Translations under genes and position numbers: made by a program
Origin: Lepisosteus oculatus
Taxonomy: Eukaryota; Chordata; Actinopteri; Semionotiformes; Lepisosteidae
Reading direction: 5' to 3'
Assembly (NCBI RefSeq): GCF_040954835.1
Contig: NC_090706.1
Location: forward strand, 27,971,148 to 28,035,147
Length of the DNA stretch: 64,000 bases
Part shown: positions 33,801 to 48,800 of the stretch, piece by piece
Numbering within the stretch: position 1 is the first letter of the stretch
Layout of the letters: each line of letters starts with the position of its first letter
The notes under the pieces: model-generated
What the model was told of the DNA's origin: nothing
Databases searched by the model: none
Seen by the model: the letters and a program-made list of their open reading frames with translations, nothing else

Positions 33801-36800
33801 TGAACTCTATGAATATGGCCTCTCGGTCCTTCATCTTCTCGATGGCTTTAAACCGCGACTCCTTTGCATGCTTCGTCGCAAACTCACTGAAGGTCGTCCT
33901 ACAGGGTTAGGAGAATGCTCATTATAAAAGCTACTGCTAGGTTCCATCTTAAGAGTGAACATATTTTGTATTGTTTTTGACACACCGCAGAACGTCTTAT
34001 TTAGCTTCAAATGCTGCTAACTTTCTCTATTAAAATAACTCCTAATAACACTGGGATCTGCATCAATTCCTAAACCTCTCCCTCAGGTCTCTGATAATGG
34101 GCCACATTTGCCCTGTACAAGGCTTTCCGGTGCCTGCTCTTATTTAATGCAGCCCTCGGAAAATCCTGCACACCCCTAACTCTGCTCACCGGGGGTTCAG
34201 TTTGGCTTCCTCCATCATCCGTCTGAACTCCTCCTTGGCCTGCATGATTTTATTCTTCTTCTCCTTCCTCTCCTCCTCCGCCCTGGTCTTCACATACTGG
34301 TCGAAAACCTGCAAGGGAGGAAGACCCACAAGAGGGCAGCCGATTCCGTCAAGGGGTCCGGATTTAATCTTGTCGGCATTAGAAGATAGCAGAGGTCACA
34401 AATGAATGGAGGCCATTTGGCCCACCTTGCTCATGCTGGCATCTTAACGATCCAAGGATCTCCCCAGGCCGTCTCCCGACGGATCCAAAGTAATCCACTC
34501 TAACAGCGTGGCTGGGGAGTGTGCTCCAGACACCCACAACTCCAGCTAGCAGAGATGAGTGCTTCCATAAGTCACTTTATCATCACCCCTTTGCTTTTCC
34601 TGGACATTTTTATTTGGCATTTCCAGCAAAGTATAGCAACCTAGCACACTGCCGCCTCAGCTCCAAAATATGTAATGAAATTACAAGACAAACTCCACCA
34701 AAAGAATTCAAGGGTTGGACAAAACAGGACATTTGGTGCCACTTTGGCTTCAGTGCAGCCAAGCTTTACTCTTTACTCTTACTCTGTGAATGATACCTTA
34801 TTACACTAAATGCCTTGATGCTGTATTAGTTGGCACATCATAGGTAGTTTTTGGCGTTTAAGAAAGACATACCTCCCTTTTAAAGGCAATCAGCATTCAC
34901 TGCGCCTTCACTAGATCCCAATAACCTGGAACTAGAATACATTTTAGCAAAATGTTCTCATACATTCTGGATGCAGAATGTTTTCCCAATCATTAAGCAT
35001 TTGTTAAAATATTTCAATACCAAATATGGAAATTGCAAACTTGTTGAAAAGAATTCCGGTTGGGAGGTTTTGTTCAACAATGGCTTAAATAACATGCAAC
35101 TAAACAGACAAATCGGCTGTAAACTGCAGGACTGAAACATGCTCTGGGATCAGTATTCGGCATTGCGTCACCCGTAAAGTATTCTTTAGGGAGTGCTGAA
35201 TCAAAACAGGATGCGCGATTTAAGTCGAAAATATCTTGCCTTTTTTCAATTAAATTTGGTGCATTTCGGGTTTTTATCTGGGAAACAATCTGCCAATTGT
35301 AAGTTTAAAGGGATGCCATTTGTATAAAGAATACAGGGCACTGGTACTCTAGAGACTTGGGATTTAAGTTTCATGTGAGCCCTGCTGTACACAGAAAGTG
35401 AAATGTTTGCAAGAAGACAAATCTTGGTCAGCTTCTTTTACCTGCTTCCTTTCCTTAGGATTGAGTAGTAGATATCGGGGATCAAAAACAATCTTATGAA
35501 GCTCCTTTTCCCATGTTGAGAAGGCTGAAACCTGAAGCAAGTAGGGGGACAACAGAAAAATAGGTCTATAAAACAAAGATTAATTAGGTAATTATAACAG
35601 CCACTCTTTGCAGCAGGTAACCTACTTGTACTTGCAGCATGCAGAGCCCTAAGAGAAGAAGGCGGGCATGTGCGTTTCATCACTGAAGTTATCATCTCTA
35701 ATAAATGACTAGCAGTGGGGAGTGTGGTTGAGCTTTATCACACTAATTGGCGCAGACTGGCGCTATGTAATTAAGCCAAAGGCTTTCTCTCCAATTACTC
35801 ATTAAAATACCTACTGCAGTGTGCCATTTAAAAAAAATAATGTTAAAAAAATAGTCAGCCAGAGGCCAGGCCTTGATGTTTGGTCTTTTGATATCTAAAA
35901 ATGTCTTTTTATCTCTTCTTTTAGGGGAAAAGAAAAGTAGCAACCTTTCAGCCAGGCTGTTTTTTTAACTGGGTATTAACAACCTGAAATCAAATGTCAC
36001 ATCAGCACAACTGCTACAATACATCACATCCAATAGAGGAAAACAAAGCCGAAACAAGTGCTGGCCCTGTTCTTCATTGTTACAATACACAAGAAACATC
36101 TAACAATCCGTTTGCACTTTTTCTTTGAGGACTGCAGACTTTTGAGGACTCCCCATCTGGCATTATTAAATATGCAAACTGGGTACAAAAAGGGTAATGA
36201 AAAGGGGCTGGCAAAAAACACTATCAACTTTGAGTTTTGGGTTAAGGCCTCAAAAAGCCTATTGATGTGACCTGCTTTGCAATGAGATGACATGACAGAA
36301 GACATTATAACGTAAATAAGAGAAACAAAACACCGAAAATAAAGAATGAGCAAACCACAAAGGGAAACTGGCATGTTATTGTTGTGATAAGCCAAAAGTG
36401 ACTAGAATTTTGTAAACACCATGGAGCAGAAGAAAATCCCATTACATAATACTTAAAAAACCATGGAGGCTGTGAAAAAAAAATAAGTTTAATAGATACC
36501 CTTGCCCAACATTGATTCTGAATTCAAGCACAGCCACCTATTAGCTGAGCAATGATAGTCAGGCCCAATGCTGAGCCTTGATATAATAAAGTGGGAAAGG
36601 CTCGCCAAAACCCTGCTAAAAAAGGATCAAAATCATCCAATGGTAGAACTACCAGTAAATCAATACTCTCGAGAAAAGACATAGGCATTGGGTAGTAACA
36701 GAATGTCACAAATCTACTTTCCAAATTCCAAAAAAACTAAATTCTCTTTTCACTTATAAAAGAAACAGAATGAAAGAAACCCAGATTAAGTGGGGAAGAA

Positions 36801-39800
36801 AAAAAAACAAGGTAAAATAAAATCAATACCAAAAAAGGTTATGAATATTAACTGAAGATTGTACCTTCATTGGCTTCCATTTAGATTTATGTTTTTCTAA
36901 CATTACAGAGCTGGTTACACAATTGCGGTTGGATTGAAGTATTTTACCCCTCTCTCCAGCAGCATGTCCTTGAATTGTTTCATGCGGGCTTCCAGGGGCA
37001 CAATGGCCCGCTCTCGGGCGGCTTTGATCTCTGCCTCCATAGCTGCCTCTTTCTCTGTGTCCGCCTCTTTCACTTCATCCTTCCTGCAACGACAGGTACA
37101 CCCGTCAGCCGGGGGGGTGCAGGGCAGCTGGGGTGGGTCTGGGTCTGGAGTGAGGGGGCTGTATGGCTACTGTCCTTGCAAATGTGGAACACTTGCGAGA
37201 GTTAAAACCAAACTGAAGTTTTCACAGGACGGGGGGTACTGTAGAAATGACACTCGATTTTGAAAAATTACCAGAGGCCGGGAATTTAATCCAAAAGCAA
37301 TATCTGGTTTTCGACAAATCAGTCATCAGGTTTTGGGTGAAACAAACTGGCACCAGAAACTGTAAACACAACACCAGTATGTTGAGTAAAACTATTCCCC
37401 TTGAACGGCCACGGTAACTCATCACTTATGACCAAGAACAAGCCTCAGTAATATTACTCCTTTGGCACCCAAATCAAGCAAAGAATTTCTTCACACAAGA
37501 GCAGGCATTACCTTAGAGGCCCAGGCTGGTCAGATCAGATCTATAGGCGTTACCTGTAAAATATCACCCGTGCAGCAAGAACACTGTTTGGGGAAGAAAA
37601 ATGTGCTGGCTTGTAGGCTCAAAAGGCACTGGAAACTGTAACAGCTTGGGAGACCTAAACATTAGGGACTTAAAGAACACATGGTCCCCTTGAGTGGGAT
37701 GTCAAAGACCGATCAATTCGAACTCGCTTAACCATCCAAGGCTTGACACCAAAGTGATCAAAATAGGCACAGACCAGTCGATCAATCAGATCTTGTTTTG
37801 CAGTAGGTATGCTTCCTGTTCAGCTGCATCTTTTCAACCCGTCAGCGCACTAAAACACTGAACTACCAGGAACAGGTTTTCATCTTAGGACAATGAATTC
37901 TAAAATGGCTGTTTCTTTGAGGTGCAGAACCGCCAAATATTTCATGTTACTCACTTTACGATTCATGCAACAAGAATATTTTGACATGCACCTTAACAAA
38001 AATGTTTTAGGGTTAAAAAAATCCCAAGAAACAAGGCGGGTCTTGAACTTTGTGCTTGGCAGGTTCCACACAAAGATGTGTCTTGGGTGAAGACACTAGA
38101 TTTAATTCATTTAGGAAATATAACTCTCCCACTGCCTGGTATACTTACTTCCTCTTCTTTGCCTTTACAGGTTCATCATCCATCGCTTCCTCTGCTGCAG
38201 ATTCCAGCTCCTCCTTACTAAGCCCTGCAGTGAATTTAACAAGTCAAGTTTAGCTTTATTCACAGACAACAGGCGGCACTGAAGGACCTGGGATGACAAG
38301 GCAGTCATGTCAGAGGAACAACTTGACTTGGAACACAAAAATAAAAAAAATAAAAGCATTTTCATGAGTGATTAAGTCATCAAACCTGCATGCTGTACAA
38401 AAAAAAAACCCAACATAACACAAAATGGCATAATAAAGGATTTCATCAGTTTTTCCCAGTTCATTCTCCTAAAGCTGCGGTGTAGCACTGACAAACCTGA
38501 TGCATCAGAACAGCTCATGGGTTGCTAAACCCTTTGTGGATACGACAATCTCACCCATTTTCCGGCTCTCATCCAGGCCCTTCTTGTGCGGCGGCTCCTG
38601 GATGATCTTGTCTACATCGGCTCGGCCCACCAGCTCCTCGGGCCGGTCCCACATGGAAAGGCGAGTGGTGGGGTTGTAAAAGAACACCCTGTCATCCCCA
38701 GTCCACACCACACACCTGCAAGCACACAAAGCAGGAGTTGGAAATTTCAAAGACATTTCTCAGTGAGCACATGGAAACAAAAGGAACAGCCTATAATGTA
38801 AGATAGCAGTATGAAACGGAAGCCTAAGAAACACAAGACTTGCTACATACTGAATCACTGGCTTCATTTATTGTTTTACTGGCATGTTCAGAAGCTGGAT
38901 TATTGAAAACTCAGACCTAAAGATAGTATAGTTCACATACCTTCTATTTTCCCATCTATCGAAGATTATACAGCAGCCACACACACTAGTCTATTAGTCA
39001 GTAAGTAATTGATATGAGAATTTCAATGGTTGCAAATCAAAATTAACGGTATTTCTAAAAACACATACTAAGTTATGGTCATTTTGGACTAAATCAAGCC
39101 AGGCTTTCAAGGTTGGGTTAAAACGTTAAATCACCTCTAAAAAAAGAGCATGTAAGGGAAGATGAACAAAGGCCAAGCCCTAGCCCTCCTGAAAGAGGTG
39201 TCTGACTAGGGCCAGAGGGCGTGCATGCCCAGACAGGATGAGTCTTCCTCAGAAAGGCCTACCAGGGTGTTCCTGGGATGGGGGACGTGGCCACAGGCTT
39301 CGCTTTCTGAGCTGCTTTCTCCTCCTCCGTCATCTCCTCCTCCTTCGGCTCCTGAAGGACACAGTGTCACAAAGGTGAGGAGGGCAGCCCCACATGCCCT
39401 TGCTGGCATGGTGGAGTCGAAACATGCCCTGTTCACCACATGCCCCAATTCCCAACTTTCTGAGAAGCACCATGTCTTCCAGATGGACTCAATAATGTCC
39501 CTCAGTTTGAAACAAATCAGAATCCTTAACAATTTACACACATTAGACCTCTCCAGTGCTGCAGCTGAAACTAGGTGACGAGGGATAAAAAAAACAATTT
39601 ATCGTTTTAAATTTACTTCAGATTAACTTAGTCAGTTCTACTATTTCTAGTCATCTCCAGCACTTCTGTGCAATGTACAGGAATTACGGACGTCACTCTC
39701 CATAATAACAGTACAAAATTAAACTAAAACAATATAAATAAAGCTATGGATATAATATTAAATGTAAGACTGTACATTAGCAGGGCAGCCATTAGAAATA

Positions 39801-42800
39801 TCAAAGCAAACCCATTTGTCTGCTAATTGTACATGCTGGTGGGATTGGTGGTGACAAATGTCTGTTTCTGAGTGCCCCCTGCAAACATGCAGTGACATGA
39901 GCCTAGGACACTACACTTCCTATAAAAAGCTGCATTTTATTTCAAACAAGAGGAAAAGTACCCTCAGCTAAGGAATATAGAAAGCTACAAATAAAAGGAG
40001 GCCATTTGCTCCAGCCGGCTTGTCTGATAGAAGGCAGTTTTTCCTTCAACATCATCAAACAATCTACACCTGCACCATCAACAATATAAAAATGAAATAT
40101 CATCAAATGTTTTTATTATATAAGATTTCCGATGCATTATGGGTTAAACAAGCTTTGGGAACTCAGAATTCTATCTGCCACTTTTATGGGGAAATACTTT
40201 TGCGCTGTGAAAAAACAACCCGCTTTTAACCTGCAGGGGCTTCCTAGATTAATTTTGCGTATCAGCCTATTAAATAGTAAATATACATTAATAGAGATTT
40301 TCTGTTGTAATAATTACAAAGTCTTGCTGCGGAAGCTGAACGCATACTTTTTCCCCAGTCATAACCAAGTCAGTTAGCTTACTGAGGGGCTGGCTAGGAC
40401 TATGACCTAGGATGGCTGCTTGAACAGGAGTAGGACCAGCGTGCAAAGACATTTCTGATTGAGGATTGGCTCTTACCTCTTTGATCTCTTTTGGGGGCTC
40501 AACTTTAGGCTCCTCCTCCTCCATGTCCATTGGCTCAACCTCCTCCTGCGCCTGTTTCCCGGGCTCTTTGGGCTTCTCTGCTTCTTTTTCTACCATCGGA
40601 AACACTGGAAAAAAAAACAGGTTTTCTTGAAGAAAGAAAACCACTATGTATTACGCACTGATGAAACATGATGATTCACACAATATGGGTACAGGACTAT
40701 GAGCACTAAGAAATCCATTTAACAGAGCTTCAGCAACAGATCATATTCGCATGAACACTAAGTGACATTAGATGACAAATGTTTTTATGGCTGTTCAATA
40801 GATTAGAATCCCCTCTGAAGGACTAGTTGATACATCGTGGTGCACATCAGACTACCATAGCAGAAATCCTTAAATATTTACAGGAGAATAGACCAAATAA
40901 AAAAACTAGCAGTCCAAATAAGTTCTGGAGAGCTTCAATTCTTAAGGTTCTGTATATAACTGAATATCATTCAGAACTGAAGATCTGGAGACCATGATGA
41001 CGTAGCTCCATCAAGTCAAAAATGGATTCAAATACATCATTAAGAGCTCAGACAGCCAGGGCCTCTGGAGTGAGGAACACGGCTCTATAGGCTGTGCGTG
41101 TAGGACGCCTGACACCAGCTGCCGGGCCATACCTTTCTCTTTCAGCTCCTCGGGCTTATCCCAGGTCGACTCCAGGGTCCTGTTGTTGTAGTAGTAGGTC
41201 TTGCCGTCCGCAGTCTTGTACTCTGACCACTCCGAAAGGGGCAGTGCCCCCGCGAGGGCAGCAGGGGCCGCTGCGATTGCCACCTGGGGGTGCATCATTG
41301 GCACTATGGGAGGAGCCATGCCTGGTAGGACACCTGGGAAAGGTCAAATATCGCAAGGGCTCCCATTACAATTTCTCAGTCCGAAACCATTTCACAGAGC
41401 CCCACCCCGCCCCCCCCCCACCTCCAAAACAACACACAGGAAAGTACAGCTTCTACAGGACCAAGGTTTACATTTACAAAAAAGAAAATCCAATCACTGT
41501 GCCACACACTGTTGCTGTGATGTATTCATGTACTAAAGTAAAAGGCCCAATCTGATGATTATATGTTGTCCTATATGTTTTTATTTCTAGCGGTGCATGT
41601 TGTATTAGATTTTTTCTACTCTAACAGTAGTTTGCACATGCTTTTGTACAGGTTAGCTGGCTGTTTCAATAGGACAGCCAAATACATAAGCAGAGTGAAC
41701 TGGTTGAGACCCAGATTTGGGACAATTGCTGTGCATCAATATTGGGATACATAAAGTGTTACAAGCTTTCTGACAAAAATAAGTTTATAAAATAATACCC
41801 CAGCTAACTTGTGCTAAATGTTTTGAATATTAAAAATGACTAGCGAGATCTCTTTCTTCTATGTAAGACTAATTATACCGAAAGCATATATATATATATC
41901 TGCTTTATTTTTCCCCCCCAATAAGGAGCCAGATTGTTTAGAGCTATACATTTCACACTTAGGTATTAAACTGTCACATTCCCTCTTAATGAAAAGTGCT
42001 CTAGTGAACACGCATGCTCTTCTGTTGATAACTAAGCTTAATTGTTCTTCACATTTCAGAAGGACAGGTAACAAAGAAATAGCTAGAAACTTCAGGATGT
42101 CAGTAACAGTAACCACACTAAAGCATGCCACAACGAGATGTTACTCAACACATGATTAAAGCTACATCTAAAGAAAACACAATCTCAAAGCAAAACAAAG
42201 GCTAATACCTACATGACATCAGGATCATAAGTTACCACAACAGCAACAATAAGAGTGATGGATATATACAGAAAATCTAGTAGGCTAGCTGATCAAATGT
42301 GACAATAACAAAACAGTATCAACCTGACTAGCTATAACAGAGGAGATCCATCTCCCATCTGGATCAGAAAACCAGGTATCAAAGTATCAAAAAAGATGGG
42401 TTAAGACACCTGAAGCCTAAAGTGGGCAATTCATTCATGGAATTGTCAAATAAATAATTTATCTTCAAGAAAGGGGCAACTATACTGTAAATATGATAAA
42501 AACCTAACATTTGCTACCTCAAAGCTTTGAAACAAGAACTAAGCCCTGTTTCCATCAGTTTCTCTCTACTCATTTGAATATCTCTCTCCCAATCGCAGCA
42601 GAGTGCTGCCTATCCCCGACACTGAACGAGAGAGAAGGGAAACTCATGAAGAACAGCACCTAGAGCTGAAACGGCAATAGGACTCCCATCTGAGCCATTC
42701 CAGGTTTTAGAAACTTTAGAAGTTTAAGAGTCAACACCAGAAGCTGTACGTTTAGCATAGCTTCCGATACAAGTCAGGGCGGACCGACAAGATGAGGCTG

Positions 42801-45800
42801 ATGAGTCTGTCCGCTGACCAAGGGCCATGTCTTGGAAGTATTAAAATGCACATCTGTGATGAGTCAAACCCAAAACGGAAGAAACTGCTGAGCAACCTGG
42901 CAGGCTTGCTGGGTTTAAACCATGAAAAACAATTCAACTTCTGATCTGCATCCCACTGACAAAGAATCTGTATTCTGACCTCTAAACCACCCATTTTCAA
43001 ATTCAAATGGAAAGACCTGTGCAATATTGCTAAAGTACTTGTATTTGAAAAAAAAATGCATAGAAAATATTTAAAATTGATAATGGGGCAACCTGATGAC
43101 CTGTTGATGGGCAAAACACAAACTGTTAGTGGTTTAATTTTAAATATGGGGTCTTAACACTAAAAAAAAAATGCTCTGACAATACTACTGCTTCTGTGGG
43201 TATTGTGTGAGTGATTATGTATGTAAATATAAAAAGCATAGTTCACAACATTCACTAACATGCCAACTAACAAAGAATACTGACTGGAGATGTTTTAAAG
43301 AATTACCGTTTTTGTTGGGAGCGATTGTCTTTATATAGGGGCAGCTGACTATCTGCATCATTGCTACACCTGCAAGAACGGACAAGCAAGCATATTGGAT
43401 ACAGAAATACGTCAGCTGCCAAGACAGGTTAAAACACCTACATGGGTATCTCATCACCTTGCTAACAGGTTAGACATGCAAACTGTGGCTTTGCTATACA
43501 CACACAGAGTTTATGAACATCTCTGGTAAAATCTTACAGTCCTCTAACCAGAAGGCCTTTACATTCGCAAGAATAAAAAGTCCTTGTTTCTTATTTTAAA
43601 ATAAAATTAACAGCATTAACTCTTTTACAGAAAAAATCTCTGTGGTCTAGCATTAAGACAGTTCTGCTGACAAATTCTTGATGCCACTGAAATTTCCAGG
43701 TCTTTGGATTACAGAGAGGGAAGACAACAAATTTGGCCTCTTTCATAGTCTAAGCCTTTGCAGAAAAAGACATACATGATTCGCAAAATCACGATTTCTT
43801 CAAACCCTCAATACGATCTGAATGTAGGGCATAAATTCTTTCAGTTTGGTTCACTAAAATGAACACCTTCAACCCTCAGAAACTGTCACAGCCTGCCTCC
43901 TAGTGGTATCTTATACAAACCTTCCCTTCCTGTACTACTTGAAGACCTAAGGTAATTCAGTAAAACTCTTACAGCCCACATGGAACATGGGCAACTAGAA
44001 CATCAGGATGACTAAATCTGCAGGATCATACCCTAGAGATGAATTTGCACAGAACACAAGAAGCATAACCTTTCTCTTATGGTCAAACTCAATTCAAACT
44101 TGGCTAGGCTGTGTTATAAAATTCACAATGGGGGTGGGGGGGTGGATAAAAATTGAAAATAATTACCTAGAGTTTCTCTTCCGTCCAGTGTGATGTGTAA
44201 TCACTGACAGGTTGAAAATGGTAAAGTGATACTTTATAGCATAGCGATTTAAAGAAAAAAAGGGACACCGTGTGGATGTAAAGTGGAGGAGATGTTACTG
44301 TAACACAAAGCACCAATTAAAGAATTGTTACGGCAGCACACACCTCTGCCTTGGCCATTGTGTACAAGGTAACAATTCTCTAACAAGTATGACGCGCTCT
44401 CCTTGTGTCAGACACAAGGACCCTCAACACACCGGCCTCACAGCAGAACCAACCTCTTGCCCAGAAGCGCACACTGTCATCAGCTAAGCTCCAGCACGTT
44501 CACAAAGATGCAAAGTATAGGAGTCATTCGGCTGCAGAAGCTAAATGCAGGATGAAAGCAAGGTGTGGGCCTGAGGGCTCCAAAACCTAGGAAGGGCTGT
44601 AATAGAGGCAGGGTGGGAGTTCTGAAATGTCTCCAGAGCACTTTCCTGGGCATAGTTATTTCCTATCTTCAGGATGCTCTTCAGCTTGTGCACTCAGGAA
44701 CTTTTCGTATGGTGCCTCTCACAAAAAACATGATGAATGGAAGGATACAAGCTTCCATATGCATGTATCTAAAACTTGTCTTGAATGTAGTAAGGATGTG
44801 AAAATTCCATTAATGTTCTTAATGTTCTGATGCTTCATATGTTCCGATTTTCGGGAAGGCACAATATCCTTCCTCTACTGTGCCTATTATGAGCTACAGC
44901 TGTCCACATGTGTTAAATATGGGCTGTGCGGTGGCCCTGTGACTAAGGATCTGCGCCTGAGGCTGAAAGGTTGCCGGTTCGTATCCCGCGGCCGGCAGAG
45001 AAATCCTACTCCGTTGGGCCTGAGCAAGGCCCTCATACCCCCAACTGCTCCATAAGCACCCTATAAATGGCTGACCCTGCGCTCTGACCTCAGCTTCTCT
45101 CCCTGTCCGTGGGTCTGTGTGTCTCAAGGAGAGCAAGCTGGGGTATGCAAAAAGAAATTCCCGATACAAGAACGTGTATACGGCCAATAAAGTGATCCTA
45201 AATCTTACAAGAGTTTCTCTCTGCGTCAGAGGGAATCCAAAGCAGACAGGACATCACATAAGGCCAATTCCTCACTGTCCAAAAAGCTATTAAGTCAGAG
45301 ATCAGTGAGGATGCTAACTCTGAGTGCTAGTTCTCTCTTAAAGGGAGGAGACAACGCTAAGCCAAGTCCCCTGCTTACCCTTTCACATTTATCATGGTGC
45401 TCACAATGCTGGTACTATGAGAGTTAAGGGGTCAGAGGAATGAGGCAAAAAAAGAATACCTTCACGTCACAATGAAGACAGCTCCTGAAACATTCCTGCA
45501 GCTTTGGAACACCATTAAACTCCAGATGCTAAACTGTCAATCAACACAAGAAATGTGAAGCATCTCTTAAAATACAGCCCTTTTCTGACTGACTGGCAGT
45601 CTGAGTACACCCAGGAGAGTGCCTTTAAGTAGTTCAGGACTGTGAGCAGTATCAACAACGCGAGAAAAACACTGGTTTGCCGACAAACTGATCATATGAA
45701 ACGACGGACAGAATGCATAAAGAGGACAGTGGCGTCTAAGCGTGGGAGAGGTACAGGATGCAGGAATGACAGGGACCACGAGACTGGGGACAGCGCAGAG

Positions 45801-48800
45801 CTACAGACGGACCTACCAGGCAGAGGGATGGGCATGCCAGGCAGGGGCACTCGGAACGGAGGCACCATGACGGGCGGGAAGGCGGGGATGGCAGCGGTGG
45901 GCTGCGGCACTGTGTGGGGCAGCGCCGTCGGGAGGCTCTGGGGCAGGGCCTGCGGCACGGCCTGCACCGGCGTCACCGTGGCCGTGGAAACGCTGACAGC
46001 CGCCGCCGCCGCGCTGCTGGGGGCCGTCACCGCGGGGCTCATCTCCGGGGCAGCAGAAGCTGGGGACACAGAGAGACCCGCATTCCAACCACGAGCACCA
46101 GAAAACCCTGCACGGATCCACCAGAACGGAACCCGACCTCCGATTCAGGCTCAACACAGAGGACCAAGATCCTGAAAGCGAGGTACATTCGGGATTGAAG
46201 ACTAAACCTGCTCCTTCACACAAACCAGAAGGTGAACGAGGATTCACTGGAACCTTTCCAACAACTCCCGAGGTCCCAGAATCAATAAGCGACAGATAAC
46301 TGGATAAACTCTAATGCAGAGGAAGATAAACAACACTCTAATACCCTTGCACACAAGAAAAGAATTAAGACTGGGCACAGGTGTCAATGACAGTGCAAGT
46401 GAACCCCTCTATCTCAAAGCCTAAAGGTAAACGTTTATTCTGTAGTGAAGGGAAAAGAAAAGAGACCCAGTGTTTTGGCTGTGGAGACTTCATCATCATG
46501 TCTCTTTTTATTTCCTTTCAGTATGGAATAAACCATTTACCTGTTCCTCTGCACCTTCCACATGCTGATGTGGCTACCTACTCTCTTGCTCTTAATTACA
46601 CTGGATGCGTTGCCACTTCGCCTGCCAAAACCACAGTACGTTACCCTCTACTCTGCATCAAATCGGGCAACACAGCTGTTTAATGTTTAATAATTTAGGA
46701 TTCAGGCCTAAATCAACACGTCATGTGTACTGCTATTACTTTCTAATATTCCTCAACACTGGACTTGAGGAAAGCAGCTGAAAAGCGGCGTGCTAAGCCG
46801 GGGTACACTGGAGCCGCAGGGAGGCGGAACCTCACCGGCCACGGGCTGCGAGACGGCGGGGGAGGAGGTGGTGCTGCAGGCGGTGCTGGTGGCCAGCGCG
46901 GTGGAGGCGGGCTGCGTGGACACGGGGGCGGCCGCGCTGCTGGCGGGGGGCAGGCTGGCCGAGGACACGGCCGCCGCGGCCGCGGCCGCCGCCTGCGTCA
47001 CCATCAGGGGGTTGAGCTCGGACTGCTGGATGACCTTCACCCCCTCCGGCTTCGTCCAGGAAGACTCCCGCGTCCGCGCGTTGTAGTAATACACCTGGGA
47101 GGAGGAGGAGGAGAGGGACGGCAGTGATGTCAGCAGTGACATCTGCGTGCGCAAAAGAACTCGATACTTATCGCTTACGCCCCGGTGTTCAACAATTCTC
47201 TCGCGTGCATGCTGTGCACCCTTGTACGATTTTTCATTTCCTTCATCAAATTTCATCCTGCACCTTCTAAAACTTTGGATGCATCCATTTTCTCTGTCGC
47301 ACGTTTTGTTTGCCCCATATCACTTAACCTTGCTTTCTGATTGGGGGAACCGGCCATACCAAATTCATATTCTTTAAAACTATGTCTCAAAATAAAACCA
47401 CTCTTCCAAATAAAGCGCTATAGATGAGGAGATCACAAGAGCCACAGCTCACTGCTTCTTTTTCAAATACAGTGTCATAAGATGATGAATTATGGGTTTA
47501 GCACATTAACACTACAGTTCAATGCACAATTTCCCTGTTCGTTCTGCTGCATATGCCGGCATATTACCTTTCCCTCAGAGGTTTTGTTTTCCACCCAGAT
47601 CTCCTCAGCTGGGGGCAGTGTAGGGGTGCCAGGTGTAGGCACAGGGGGCATTCCAGGGGGAAATATCATTCCTGGAGGGGGGGGCATGTTGCCAATGGGT
47701 GGAGGCATAAAAGGCGGTCTCTGGAAAAACAAAATCAGTAATCAGTGGCCGAAAAATTGCACAATACAAAGCAGATTTCAAAGAAACTAGAGAAGCATGA
47801 ATAGACATCAGCTTTAAATTTTAGAGCTTTTGTGTTTATCTGGATGTACTGAAGCACTGAGTGCCCACATGACTGAATTAGACCCTGCAATAAAGCAAAG
47901 TGATACCACTTTCTAATTACTCAGCCTCTGGCTAGGTAAAGCGCAACTAGCAGCAGTTTTAAACTAAATGACAATCTGCTTTGACGCAAGTCTCAAGCCA
48001 GTTCCCAGAGAAAATCCTAGTCAGAAATATTCCTTCACACTCCAAAGCCACAGCTGCCACAATCAAAATATTAATGATCACATTTCCACTCCCTGTTATA
48101 AACCTCAAAGGAAGGTAACAACACTAAAACTAACAAACCACTACAATGGATGGCAAACATATTACTCAAGTCTATCTCAGCGACAGCATGGTGACTCTTT
48201 AATCTTATGAACCATAGGGCTCCTTTTGCTGAGGCTACAGTCATGTGTCCAGAAACGAATAAACAAGTTCATTTTAAAGATGCATTTTCTTCCACCAGTG
48301 AAAAACAAAATACCCCTCCCTGATCCTGTACTACGGAGGGGCTTTCACAAGTGGCTCTGAACGGATCCCAGTTCACAACGCCTCACGTCTCCACACGGGG
48401 GGAGAGGAGCTCAGAACCTCCCCCTGCTGCTGTCCCCCTACCTGCAGGTGCGGGGGGCCGATGGGTGGCGGCATCCCTCCCGGCGGAGGTATGGGGGGCA
48501 TGCTGGGGTCGAAGGGCGGGCGCCCGAAAGGTGGCCGCGGCGGGGGCGGGGGCCCCCTCATCATGCCGAAGGGCGGCGGCGGGGGTCTCATCAGGGGAGG
48601 GGGCCCGCGCATCACGGGGTTGGGGGGAGGGGCGGGGCCACGGAACCGCAAGGTCTGCTGCTGCGCCATCCTGCTGGAGGAGAGAGACGGTCCAGAGTTA
48701 CTACACTGAGGAAAAGGCCATCAAGGCTCACAGACATCCCACAACAGGAGCCATCATCACGCTCCAATTAACAACTTGTTAAAATGTTCATTTAGATCAC

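Noticed and set aside
38221-38230. Alternative acceptor CTGCAG|TGA choices at TCERG1 exon 11
   Set aside because: Only the boundary giving GGCTTAGT keeps phase with exon 10 and the downstream VKAKKRK frame.
45814-45817. Donor GTCCGT three to four bases downstream at TCERG1 exon 5
   Set aside because: It would break the frame; CCTG|GTAGGT restores Gly-Val-Ala as in human.
45642-46175. Plus-strand frames over TCERG1 exon 5
   Set aside because: Antisense shadows of the GC-rich exon at 45817-46059.
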